A stretch of DNA of 64,000 nucleotides from NCBI RefSeq assembly GCF_029227915.1, contig NC_079889.1, positions 1,860,001 through 1,924,000 on the forward strand, read 5' to 3'. A model generated the notes under the pieces. It was given only the letters and a program-made list of their open reading frames with translations. It was not told the DNA's origin and did not search any database. A program made the position numbers and the translations under genes. Every line of letters begins with the position of its first letter. The first letter of the stretch is position 1. This document shows positions 19,434 through 31,507 of this stretch, piece by piece. The DNA is from Hydractinia symbiolongicarpus (Eukaryota; Cnidaria; Hydrozoa; Anthoathecata; Hydractiniidae).

Positions 19434-22400
19434 ATGATTTTAATAAATGACAAAAGACTTGAAAAGTTCACAGTAATTGTGTTGACATTATCCGTGGTTG
19501 GACGTATTTACGGACAAAAAGAAAAGCTCTATATCGGAGCGTTGATACCAAAGTTATATTCATTCGATGAGAAATGTCACCACACGGCAATTAAACTGGC
19601 TACTAACTTTATCAACAACGATTCAAATATTTTAAATGATTATACGTTGGAAATTATAGCCAATCAAACAGCAGGGGTATGTTTCTTCATTCTTAACCTT
19701 TCTAAATCAACCTTGTGTCCAAGTTCTATTTTAGACTGTGGCCGAAAAAGGTTTTTCGCTTTTGCTAGTTTTTTAAACAACAACCTTAAACCCAGTACCA
19801 GTATGACTGTTAACACTTTCCAGTTTTTTTAAAAAATCTGGCATTTATTTTTTGTCTTTGTTCTTACAATAAAAATTATTTTTTCATAGGGTTTGGTTTC
19901 TGGATTTTCTTTCATTTCTTTTTTCGACATGATCAAACGAAATATAACTTATCAAGTTTTTCTTGGTCCTGACACCACCACAGAAACGCGCGGGATTGGG
20001 TTCTTAACAGCTAAATATAAACTTCCACAAGTAAGTACATCCAGTTTCCATGGTTACTGGCATCAGTTACCATGGTTTCTGATATATTTGTTATGTAAAT
20101 GAAAAGCCGGAAGCCCCGAGAAGGTTTGGGAAGAAAGTTGTATATTATTGACATTATAACTTAATAATTAAACAGGAGATTATTCTAAAAATATTACTGT
20201 GATTTTTAGCTGTACGGATATCTGTACAGGGCAATTTTTTGTTTTCCTAATTTTTTATGGATTTTAAATGTTCGGTACTAAATGTCTTATATATTTATAT
20301 TTTTTTCTTACGTCATGGTTCAAACCAGAGAACTTACCAGGTGCTTGACCTCGTCCCCAGGGCGTTTAATAATCTCAGACGGCGAGAAAGAAAATTGCCG
20401 TCAGAAAGAGAAAAAGAGCATTGGACGAGGTTACCCGGGCGCTATTTATGTTAGTTCAGTAGTATTTCTTTTTCTTCAGAGCTGCGGATAAATTTGAAAA
20501 TAATTAATTGAAATTCTATGCTAGTAACCTTTTTTTATTTCGCGCGCGTTTTACCTTATAAGCTGGCGTCTCGAGAAAGTGGCAACAATGGCTGTCAATA
20601 GATGTTATGAGAAAGTAAAGATTTTAAAAATACTAATTCAATAAAACGGTAATTCGATATTTCAACCGTAAAGTTTTGGTTTATATTTAGTTAATTGGTT
20701 ACACTTTCTATTTAGATTTCGTATTCCGGCTTAGCGCAAGTATTTGATGTATCTGAGGGCAATGATGATTTCGAATATTTTGTGAAAATTGTCCCTTCGC
20801 CGATATCGTATCAAATGACGAACTTGAAGTTGTTACAGCATTTTGGTTGGAACCGGGTAGCCATTGCGTACGAAGTTGGACATGTTGATTATTTTAGGGT
20901 AAGCAGAAATAAATTTACGTGTTTATACGTGCGAAGTTGGACAAGTTGTCTTTTTTAGGGTTGATAAACACGAATAATTTAAACCTATTTCCTGGTAGGA
21001 GAGGGGCATATTGCAGTGTCAAAGAAGCAATAATTTTCCAAATATTGTATTTTTAAAAGAAGAACACGAAATAACAACATCATCTTTTCACCCTTCTGAA
21101 AAAAATTACTTTCCACGGCGTTTTTGCCAGTGTTTTTGTCTGTTACTATTGATGAAGTCAAGCCAATTAAAGATGACACACCTACGCTCTGAAAAAAAGG
21201 CTATCCCGAGTAGGTAATCTTTTCCCAACTTGGAAACTCGCGCTATAAAATAGAACACGTGGTATAGTGTTTTAGAAATTATTTAATATTTTGCAGGAAG
21301 CAAGAAGTTTGTCCAATTACTTTAAAGCGAACCAAATTGAAGTGGTGGCCATGTACGGGGTCAGTCGGGATGTACTGGATCCCATAGAAGAACTGCAAGC
21401 AATGGAGGTATATACACGATAAAATACATAATGTTTACATTCTCGTCTTCAGTATCCCTTGACCCCTGACTCGTTATTCGAATTAATCAAAGGGAGACAA
21501 ACCCCCTGGTAACTAGGTTTTAATCTCTAGAATAGTCATTAACGTTTTCAGGACTTCTTTCGCGTTTTTTGATGTGTGGCTAGGATGTATATCAGATAGT
21601 ATAAAAAAAGCCGTGGGGACGAAGTTTGTGAAATTGTTATTATTGACAAAATTAACAATAATTTTTCTTTTGTAGGATGCAGACGTGAAGATTGTATTTG
21701 GCGTTTTTGCACGTTTCTCAGCAAGAAATTTCTTTTGCGAGGTAAATAAAGCAACTCTGTTTTTACGTCTCTTGAAAAACGACGCCTAAGAACCAGCCAA
21801 TGTGCAAAAGGGCGTCAAAATGGCGTTGTAAGACACGTCATATTAAAGAGTAGTAGCACTGGAAGGGGTAGAATCTGTTTTCGTCCCTAGATTTCTCTGA
21901 GATAAACCAAGGCTTACCTTAAAGAGGTCTGGGAACAAAAATGAGTAGAATCAACAGCTAGATTATTTTTCTTAGTCTGCGTTTTTGCACGAAAACCAAA
22001 AACAAATCAAAGAGGTTACAATAACTAGACGTAAACTATAACTTTTTTTTACTGTGTTTTCAAGATGTACAAACAAAAGGTGCATAGAAAATATCAACTG
22101 ATCCTTACACGCCAATTACCAGACTCTTGGATTGATAATGTAAAGTCCCCTGACTCGAACAACTGCACAAGTGAGGAGTATTTAACATCGGCTGACGGTT
22201 TTTTCACATTTTCACGATCATCAATTCGAAGGGACAACAAGCTGACCGTTGCTAATAGGGTAAACAATCCTTTGTTGTTTTTGTTGTTCTTTATTTGTTT
22301 ATTAAATCTCAACCTTTTCCCCGCGGCCTTCTACAAACGGATAAAACGACTCTCCATCTTCTTGTCTATTACAAAGGCGAAGAAGTATCAGTTGTTTATA

Positions 22401-25400
22401 TTTTAGTTTTCCTTGACATGATTTCACTCTATCTATGGTAGTGTATAAAGAGTAATTGGGACATCTGAGAAGAAAAACAAACATTCTCATCCCCAGGGTT
22501 TCTTAGCCCTTGAGCCGTTTCTAAAAGGCAAATTGCCCTGAGACGAGGTTAAGAAATAAACTTTTAATGATCGAATAGTTGAAAATAAATTTGTCGTCAG
22601 ATTGTGAAAAATCCACAAACTCGCTATATCAGATTTTCACTTGTTGTACTTTTTTTTATTCCGCTGTCGTTCATCTTCTGTTGAAGATGAACGAAAGCGG
22701 AATAAAAAAGTTGATTGAGCGAGGTTTTAACTTTTTTCATGAGTTCCCTAAACTTTATATTTTAGACTGCATCTGAAATTTGGGAAATGATAAAAGAAGA
22801 AAAAAGAATATTATGGAAGCAACCGCACAGTGAACCAACCGACCCACCCACGCCACCACCGCACCACTTTAACATCGCATCATTATTTGCGTTTGACGCT
22901 ATATACATGTTTGCGACGGCGTTAGATCGCATCGTCAGAGAACATGGTCGCGAAGGTAATAACGCGTTATTTCTCTACTTGTACTGAAAAATTAGCTTAC
23001 GTCACAGAAAAATTGATTTTGGTGACGAAGAATACTCAGTTGCTCAGGCAATTACTTTACATCTTATTCTACCAATCAGGTTTACTTGATGGGACACGTG
23101 ATTCTGTGAAGGCAAAAAGACTGGAAGAGGAGATGTTGAAATCGAATTTTCAGGGAGCAACCGTGAGTTCATTCTTATTCCCGGAAAAATCTGCGGTTAT
23201 AGGAAATAGAGGGCTTCGGGGTCAAGTGTGGTAAAGGATATCTTGTTTGCGTTGAATACTAACTACAACTTTGCCCAACGGGTTTTTCTACACCCATAAT
23301 AAATAGAACGATGTTGTCCCGTCATAAACACAAAAAACTCATGGGGAGAAGGCTGTACTATTCCAAAATTGTTCGCATAAATATATCGAAAACTGTATTG
23401 TTTCCTTTCTAACAAATTAATAAAAATGCTTCGTTGGCTTTCATACAGGGTCATGTAGCATTCAACCGAAACTTGGATGACGAGAGACTCGGCGGCGTGG
23501 TCATACAACAGTATCGCAAAACACTTATCGTGAAAGAAAACAGTACGAAACTTTTGTAAAATTTATACGTGTGTGTCTGCGTAGTTTCACTCAAAAAATT
23601 TAAGTTCTTTGTGGGTTTTTAAAATATTAATGCACTTAAATCTTTCGGTGGAGTGATATTCAATAGCGTTTTTACGAACGAGAATAGTTCTTATCATTTT
23701 TACAGCCGATAGAGACTGGAGGGACACAATATGGGCGTTACTTTAATGAAAGAAACTTGCACGCGTCAAAAAAATCTCGAAACTGTGTAAGCTCGCGAAA
23801 GTTTGTTCGTTTAAAGTGATGGTCACAGCTCTTAGCGTTTAAATGTCAACACTTGATACTCTAAAATTCTAATGTAATAAAAAAATGGTAGCGTTTTCGG
23901 ACTTTGTATTGGCTGTTAAGAGAGTTGCCTGTCTGCAAATTCATGGTAGTCGACTTGTCTTAACCGATTAAGCTACTAAAACACAGAAATATTCCTGTGT
24001 ATGTTCAGATACTAAATGGAGCGTCAGTTAAAAATGCCTTGATAGGGCGTCAGCCAAGAACGCCTTGATGAGGCGTCAGCCAAAAAAGCCTTGATGGGGC
24101 GTCAGCCAAGAACACCTGATGAAGCGTCAGCCAAGAACGCTTTGATTTGAGAACAAGTATAGCTTTTAACAGACCTTAGAATTCTCTTTAGATAAAACAA
24201 GTTATATCGCAAGACGAGTCAACATAGGGCAATACGAAATTGCAGTTAATAGATTGACATTTCTTCAAAACGAAACGGAATTGTTCAAAGGTAAAGTGAT
24301 TTCTTACATTTTATAACATTGTTCATCTCGTGCGCAGGGTTTTTTGTGTCGATTAAAAAAGGCAAACTAACAGTCATTCTCCAACCTCGTTCCCAGGTCA
24401 TTTTGTTTTTTGATTAATGGGAAAGGGGCGAAAAAGTTGTTGACTGCTCCGTAATAACGAATCAGGGGACAGGAGACCCCTGGGGACGAGGGAGATAGCA
24501 CCAGTCACTTACGTGAAATAATAGTTGTCACAGTTTTATGCTCTCTTATTCCACTTATTTGAAATACTTTCGTCTTTGCACTTTCTAGTCAAAGTTCGTA
24601 TTTTTATATATTATTTTCATTCTAAAAAATACCAGAATCTTTAATAATTTACTTGATCGACAACAAGAAGGGGGTTGATTAACGACTGATCACTATGTTA
24701 AAGTCGTGCGGAAGAGAACGGGTAGGCATACAAGTAAATTTTGAATTATTTTATCCAATATAATTTATATACAAATATTTTAGATGGCAAAATACCACGG
24801 GATCGAACATTAGTAAAAAGAATTCCACAAAACTTCAGCGTTGCTGTTGTGGCAACAGCCTGGGTATTGACATGTCTTGGTCTCATTATTGCATTCTGTT
24901 TCTTGTTTCTCAACGTTCGATATCGCAATGTGAGGTAAGCTGGTTGCTGTTGTTTTTGTTAAAGTTGTTGTTGTTGTTGTTTTTGAAGTATTGTTAGTTT
25001 TTGTTGTTGTTGTTATGTGATGTTACGCACTCTTTTTTTTGAAAAAACCCAGCTTCTTTGTTCGAATCTAAATTTTCCCAAAATATACCAGAAATGAGAT
25101 TTCTTTACCCGTAAAGTTAACTGTACATCTCTGTTTATATTTGGGTTTACATTTCCACCACTACACACGAAATACAGAGGGCTAATCAACTTCGAACCCA
25201 GGTCCTGTAGCGTTTTTGGATATAAAGATGGAAATTAAAAAACGCTACAGGACCTGGGATCGATGTTGAAAGCTAACAAAGAAACATTGATTGATAACAC
25301 TTAAATGTTATTAGGACAGGCTTGAGCCTCATGTAGAATTAGGTTTTGTTGCATTCTAGTCTCATCTTCTTATATACCATTTTCTAATAAACAAAACGCC

Positions 25401-28400
25401 TGTTTGTTTGTTGCTGCTGCCTAACGTGACGTAAGCAATGGCATCTCTCTTTGACATATTGCATGATACATTCTTAACGAACATAACCTAACGAGTAAAG
25501 CATGGACAAACTTTTTTCCACAATCTTCTTTCTTAGGTTGATCAAAATGTCATCACCATATATCAACAATGGTATCATCTTGGGATGCATTCTATGTTAC
25601 GTGTCAGCATTTCTCTACGGACTCGATTCACGGGTGGTGACTAAAGCAAGGATAGGATTCTTCTGCAATGTAAGTGGCCTAGTTGTCTTAGCTTTTTCTT
25701 AAACGAAAGTTTAGACCCAAACAAAAGTCAGAACAAATCCCTAAAATTCAAATCCACCTCAACAAACCCCGAATTACAATCAACCAATGAGCACAAAGTC
25801 GGCGTGGTCAAAAAAACACAAGAATTATATTTGTTCGGGTTAGTGAGACCATTCGCTCTCAAAACTAAGGACTTCCCGATATTGATCACGCAAGTAAAGA
25901 ACAATAAAATTAACCAATCAAAGAGCGCGGTCAGTAATTTGACCGCAGAAAAATTTTTTGAGGCCCAGCGTAATTTTTCCCATTTTAACTATTCCGTTTT
26001 CCTGATAGTAAGAACAATTATGTTTGGTCTCCTGCTACAATGTAAGGTTATTTTTTTAATTTAAAAGTACAATTTATTGCGGAATATATTTTCACGCATT
26101 TGTCCAAATCGCTTACACGCACAATTCTATATTTCTTGCATCCGCAACAATTTATACGGTAATTTTTTTCATTTCTGCGTAATTTCTGTACGACTCAAGT
26201 CATTGCGTTCTTCTTTGGTTATTTGGAAATAAATTGACTTCTGGAAAGCTATATTATAAAATTACTGAATCGTCGGCATCCGCAATTAGTAAATCCACAA
26301 GTTTCAGGAAAATGGCACCCACAAAAATAATCTCTCCCTAGTACTTTTTTTGTGAATACTGTGTTTCATGTCAACTATTCTATTTTAGGCTGTCACGATA
26401 ACACTATCCACTGGATTTACACTCTCCTTCGGATGTCTTTTTGCTAAAACATGGAGAGTGTATAAAATCTTCACTGCTGCAAAAACAATGGAGAAAGTTG
26501 TACGTCAATTACCTTCTACCGCAACCTCGTCCCCAGGGCTTGTTAGGCTTGTTAGGGCCTTGTTCAGGCCGTCCAAATATAAAAAGCCTAACAAGCCCTG
26601 GGGACGAGGTTGCTTCTACCGCTATTAAAGTGATGTTCGTATAACCGATGACTTATAACATAACGCATTCACTTTTAGGCCATAAAAGATATTCGTTTAT
26701 ACGCGTTTATTTTCGCGTTGGTTGCCGTTGATATGTTTGTTTTTATTCTGTGGATGGTGATTTCACCTTTTGAGGTACATGAAACGGATATGAACAGGGT
26801 GGTAAGTAAGCAGGATGATTTATGAATGCTAACTATGCAACCTTGCCTCCCAGAGGCTTCTGCCCTTTTGACTTTGAGGCTAGCCTTCGGCAAGTAAGCG
26901 CTTGCGGCTTTGACTAGGCAATAAACCCTTGTGACGAACTATAGTACGTATTTTCAAGAGTTGCAACTTTTTGTTTTCTCAACTTTGTTTTCTTTTGTTT
27001 CTAGAAATATGATTCTCATATAGAAGTATCATATTTCACCAAATGCAGTTGTGACTACCAGCTACAGTTCACCATAGCAATGTACGGTTACAAAGGTTTA
27101 CTGTTGATGTTCGGTTTGTTTCTTGCGTGGGAGACGCGAAACGTTAAAGTGCCCGTATTGAACGATTCTCGGTTCATTGGTAAGTATGAAAAAGAGAGGG
27201 GGGAATTTTTTTATGTACGGATATCCTTTGTCCCCTGGAGCCTCACATCTAACAGTCGGTTAATACTATCATGTAGCGTGCAAACTTTTCTTGCATAAAC
27301 ACACTACAATGGCTGAACGGAACTTGATATCGAAGCACGCAGATTTAACATTCGTTCGGGCAAACTTTTAATTCGTTTTCTGCAGAACGTTTTATGATTC
27401 AAACGTATGCAACCTCGTCCCCAGAGCTTGTCAGGTTTTTTAACCAGAGCAAATATAAAATAACATATATATATAAAATATATATGTTATTTATAAAAAA
27501 TATATATATAAATTGAGGACGAGGCTGAAAGGTATCTTCTTGTTTATGGTTCAGGATAAAATTAAGACGTTTGCGTCTCTAAACAGTATCAAGAGATCGC
27601 ATGCTCACAAAAATAACTTCACCAAAAAAGATGCATAATAAAATAAAAAGATGCACTATAAACAGCTCCAACAACTATGTAATGTAAAAATTTTACAGAG
27701 ATTATTTTCATTTTTCAGGTATGTCAGTGTACATCGTTTGTGTAGTATCAGCTGTTGGTGTCACTTGTGCTTCTGCATTGTATAGTAGTGGTAATTATGC
27801 AACGTCATACTTGGTTGTCTCACTGTGTATATTCATCTCTACCACAGCTACGCTACTCTTTATATTCGCGCCAAAGGTAAGTCTATTTTTATTCGCGCAT
27901 GCGCAAAATATACGTCTGTTTTGTTCGCGTGCGCATCGAACATTACAAATCTTTTTGTGTTTGCAGTGTTCGCAGTTTTTGGAAGTCGCAAAAGCTTACT
28001 TCCGCAAACATTAAGATCGATCGTCAAAAGGAGTTTTCCGCGAAATTTGCCAATTAGAAATGATCAATGTATAAAAACTCATTAGAAATAGATGAAAGAT
28101 TCTCAGAACCGCAAAAGTTTTTCCAGAAAAAAATTCTAATTCCGTAGGCAAAATACTTGTCCGAAAAAAATATTTAATTCTCCTTAAAGTATTTGTGTCA
28201 AAAGTGAGGCTGTTTATATTCTAGAGCGCCAAAACAAAGCCCTTTTTCATTCCCGCACGCGCTAAGAATAAAAGAAAAAAATATTCGCCCTAAAAGCAAG
28301 ACTGGTTATATTCTATAGCCAAAAATCAGTGCTTTCTATTCGCGCCAAAATCACGAAACATCACTAACTACCACGTAAATCTTACCAGACACCATAAATG

Positions 28401-28658
28401 AGTATTTTTCATTTGAGTTACCATCTTTGTTTTTAGATCGTTATGTTGTTTGGAAAAGCAATTAATATTTTCTATGGTAACGTTATCTCGTCTCGTTCAC
28501 AAAGTTCTTTATGCGATGTTAGACCAGCAAGCGAGAAAAAAAGATTGGAAATGAAAGCCTCAACAATTACTATGCATGGATCGCATCCTGCAAGTTCGAA
28601 GCTGAATGTAGAAAAAAGAATGAGTTCCAGTGTTTCCTTTCAACCAAATCTCGTGTGA
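19434..28658 (+). CDS. GABA-B-type class C G-protein-coupled receptor, 17 exons
   Basis: Exons: 19434-19676, 19890-20030, 20716-20898, 21297-21407, 21676-21741, 22065-22259, 22766-22955, 23080-23162, 23449-23529, 24173-24290, 24784-24934, 25537-25669, 26389-26499, 26679-26801, 27005-27179, 27719-27876, 28437-28658; 827 residues in phase. The exon 9 donor and exon 10 acceptor are my least certain sites. A signal peptide (hydrophobic [10 protein letters not shown]) precedes a Venus-flytrap domain to about residue 470. A seven-helix domain follows with GABBR2-like stretches: [63 protein letters not shown]. The cytoplasmic tail is only about 70 residues, Ser-rich, and shows no coiled coil of the kind that pairs vertebrate GABBR1 with GABBR2. 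Family known; ligand and partner not deducible here. Confidence 0.93.
20347..20434. mobile_element. MITE, CCTCGTCCCCAGGG family, in receptor intron 2
   Basis: ACCTCGTCCCCAGGGCG at the left and GGACGAGGT at the right form short inverted ends. Inside, CAGACGGC and GCCGTC add a second pairing. Confidence 0.6.
22486..22552. mobile_element. degraded MITE, CCTCGTCCCCAGGG family
   Basis: CTCATCCCCAGGGTTTCTTA at the left and TTGCCCTGAGACGAGGTTA at the right are inverted, mutated copies of the family end. It lies in intron 6 of the receptor. Confidence 0.6.
22651..22711. repeat. near-perfect hairpin in receptor intron 6
   Basis: TTATTCCGCTGTCGTTCATC and GATGAACGAAAGCGGAATAA are arms of a stem of about 27 bp with a loop of only about 4 bases. 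The size resembles a miRNA-type foldback or the remnant of a palindromic MITE. Confidence 0.75.
24010..24150. repeat. minisatellite, about 28-bp unit, five copies
   Basis: The unit GGGCGTCAGCCAAGAACGCC plus TTGATGA is repeated about five times with small changes. It lies in the intron just upstream of exon 10 of the receptor. Confidence 0.85.
24382..24491. mobile_element. MITE, CCTCGTCCCCAGGG family, about 110 bp
   Basis: CCAACCTCGTTCCCAGGTC faces GACCCCTGGGGACGAGG across about 70 bp of unrelated sequence. It lies in an intron of the receptor. Confidence 0.7.
24950..25018. repeat. (TTG)n simple repeat
   Basis: Interrupted TTG repeats directly after receptor exon 11. Confidence 0.9.
25180..25278. 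repeat. inverted repeat element in receptor intron
   Basis: CCCAGGTCCTGTAGCGTTTT and its near-perfect complement (AAAACGCTACAGGACCTGGG) flank about 19 bp. The arms extend imperfectly outward (GCTAATCAACTTCGAA against ATCGATGTTGAAAGCTAAC). The shape fits a fold-back MITE of a family different from the CCTCGTCC one. Confidence 0.75.
26521..26613. mobile_element. intact hairpin MITE with target duplication
   Basis: The left arm begins GCAACCTCGTCCCCAGGGCT and the right arm ends with its exact complement. About 30 bp pair at each side (through TTGTTAGGCTT). TTCTACC occurs directly before and directly after the element, consistent with a 7- or 8-bp target duplication such as hAT-type transposases make. 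It lies in the intron between receptor exons 13 and 14, and defines the family seen at 16690, 20347, 22486, 24382 and 27409. Confidence 0.85.
27409..27527. mobile_element. MITE, CCTCGTCCCCAGGG family, with AT-rich hairpin core
   Basis: GCAACCTCGTCCCCAGAGCT at the left and GAGGACGAGGCTG at the right are family ends. The middle is a self-complementary AT tract (ATAACATATATATA and TATATATGTTAT). Confidence 0.75.
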
Positions 28659-29048
28659 ACGACACAAAAATTGGAGAACAGGATGTTATTTTAGAAAGGA
28701 CACTTTTCTGACTGCAAGAGTAGCACTGAACTCAAAACAGATTTTGTAAATTTAATTTGTTTTGTAGCTAGGTTTTCATCAAACATTTACTGTCGTATAT
28801 TTATATAATTTGTCGCGGAACTATTTCGATGTTATCCTTTTTATGCGCTCACACGTGTGTCGGACACGTGTGAGCGCACAAATTACTATTCGAGTTAATT
28901 AAACCTAACCACAGCTTGCTCTGCAATAATATGATGTTCTCTTCTTACGAATGTTGAGCTGCATCCATATTTGATTGTTTCTTGTAACTGGGACACCAAA
29001 TTTGACAAAAGGCTCATACTATATCTCCTTTCTCTGTAATATCAGATG
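28659..29048. other. convergent 3' intergenic spacer
   Basis: This 390-bp spacer lies between the ends of the receptor gene (+) and the CCCH zinc-finger gene (-). It must hold both 3' untranslated regions and polyadenylation sites. The only marked structure is the palindrome at 28845. Confidence 0.7.
28845..28879. repeat. perfect 15-bp-stem palindrome between convergent genes
   Basis: TGCGCTCACACGTGT and its exact complement are separated by GTCGG. The stem is far more GC-rich than its surroundings. It could form a hairpin in either gene's 3' transcript; a terminator or boundary role is only a guess. Confidence 0.8.
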
Positions 29049-31473
29049 CTAAGGCAGCTCGTAATATAAGGACGGAAATTGAAAGCCCTCAGTTTTATTC
29101 TCTTCTTCTCTTTTACTTTGATTTTCAACACTATTTTGTGTCATCTCTTGTCCAAGTTTATTCTTTTCCAGACCATCTTCGATTTCTTCTTTTTGTTTGG
29201 GTATTTGGTTGGTTGGTATATAAGGAGCACCTTGCGTTACGTTTTGGTCTATGTTTCTCATCGAGTCTTGGTGCTAAATGAAATTTAAAATTTCTAAATG
29301 AACAGGAAAAGAAAAGCAACTCAATTCAAGGAAAAAGGGGTCTTAAAATTGATCATTCACAATATGAAGACAAAACTGGGCGAGAAACTTGAGTAACTTG
29401 TAATAGCTATATAATGGCCAAAATTTCTCTATTAGCATCTACTACTTTGCTGGTTTGATTTTTTTTCTAACAGGTTTCCCCGGTCACGCTAAGAAAAGTT
29501 CGCTTCCCGAATTTAGTTACACCGTGAAAGCTAGACCCAGGCGCTTATTAAAAATATTTTAACGGCGAGTTGAATTGGTAGAGGCGTTTCACAAAAATTT
29601 AAAAAATAAGTATAAAGAAAAAGTTAAAAGGACAAACACCCGATTTGCTTCTATGTGCTGCTACTCTAAGGCACAAATTTCTCAAAATTAAAGAATAAAA
29701 AAAAATTAAAAATTAAAAAAATAGCGCCAAAAAAACCAGCTACAGCCCTCAGCCTTCAGCAGCCCTCAGCCTTCAGCAGCCCCCAGCCTTCAACAGCCCT
29801 CAAGCTTCAGCTCTCGATATTGAAAGTGTCCGCCATTATTGTTAACCATTCAATATCAAAGCAAAACTTTGACCCTCTGTTATGGTCAAGTGGCGCTGTT
29901 TTTTCGTAATTACCAGAAATGGCCCAAAACACCCATTTTGCTTATTATCGTAAAGGTTGTAACTATTTTAAATTAAGTCAGATCAAAAGAAGGAGAATTA
30001 ATTTTCAGACCAATTTTAGCCTAAAAAGATCAATTTCAGCCTAAACGGATCAATATATTTCAATAACAGAAAGCACTGTCATATTACTACGATATCAAGA
30101 ATTTTTTTTGTCCTCATGACAATCTCTGTCGAGAAATAAACATGTCTAAATGGTTCTGTTGTTACTGCCACTTGAGAAGAAAAAAGCATTCAAATATTCA
30201 GATCACGCAAAGAAATTCAAGAAAAGACATACTGCAACTTGATCCATAAAAACTTTCTTCATTTCTTCATTTGTGATTTCTGCATGTGAAAACTTACATT
30301 CTTCGCCAGCTTTGCAGTAACCCTTTGAGTGGAAAAACTTACACGGCCACTCATCTGTTGGACTGTTGTCAAGGTAAAAAAAATTTAAGACTAAAATGCG
30401 TACGACAAGTTGAGATCGGCATACTTACTAAAAAGACATCTGTAACATATGTAACTAATATGGTATATATGTGTCCCACATGACACAGGTTTCGCGAAGT
30501 TTATCACATTATTAGAGAACAACATAAAGACTAACACAAACAATAAAGCCACACGCACCTTATTATATCTTAGTAGCGTCTATGAAACAACCCCATAAAC
30601 AATCGCAAAACTAATTTCTTTGTCAGTGTGACCAAGGTTGAAAAAGATACGATGATAATACAAGCATTTTTCACCGTTGATACAAGCACCGACGATGTAA
30701 AATTTACAACAATCCATCCTTTTCTCGACCTGCACGTTATGTGAGAAGCGACATTCATCACCCTAAAAAATGAAATATTTGCTAAGTAAAAAATATACTA
30801 AACCACAAAAAACCAAATCAACTGCCAGACGATTGATAAAAAACCTAGTTTAAAAATAAATAAACCAAGAATAAGAGAGAAGTGTGTTATGAATACCCGT
30901 CCGTGTTATAGCTTTGTTGCGGACGTACATGCGATAACAATGCGACCTGGATTTTGGCTACCATATGGCTTACAGACAAATACATTAGTATATAACACAG
31001 AATCTATATTTCCAATTCTTGAAGAGCAATCTAGTGCTGTTCGGATTTAAAAATAGTTTATATACTTGTTTTAAAAATGAGGTAAAAAGCTACAACAGGT
31101 CTACATCCCCTCGTCAACATACTAAGTAATCTTAAGAAATGATGAGCGGTACGACTGGAGACGAGGTTGTTTATAAACAAAGAAAACTTACATAATGGCA
31201 TTCACCGTGTTTTTTAAAATAAGCACAAGGGATGAGCGCATCGTATTGTCTCTTCTCCTTCTCTCGCTGGACTTCAATAGCTCTTGCGTTCATGTAAGCT
31301 CTAGAGGTTTCGACATCTTTTCTTGATTTCTTCTTCTTCCGTGTTACAGGAGCAGGAACTAAATAATAATATATACGACTAGTCGGTGGCCCGTGAAAAT
31401 ATTCACAGGTTTGCCCGTTCATTTAATACCTCATTGCGTGCGTATCGCAACTTTCGATACCATTTTGCGTGCA

Positions 31474-31507
<34 letters not shown>

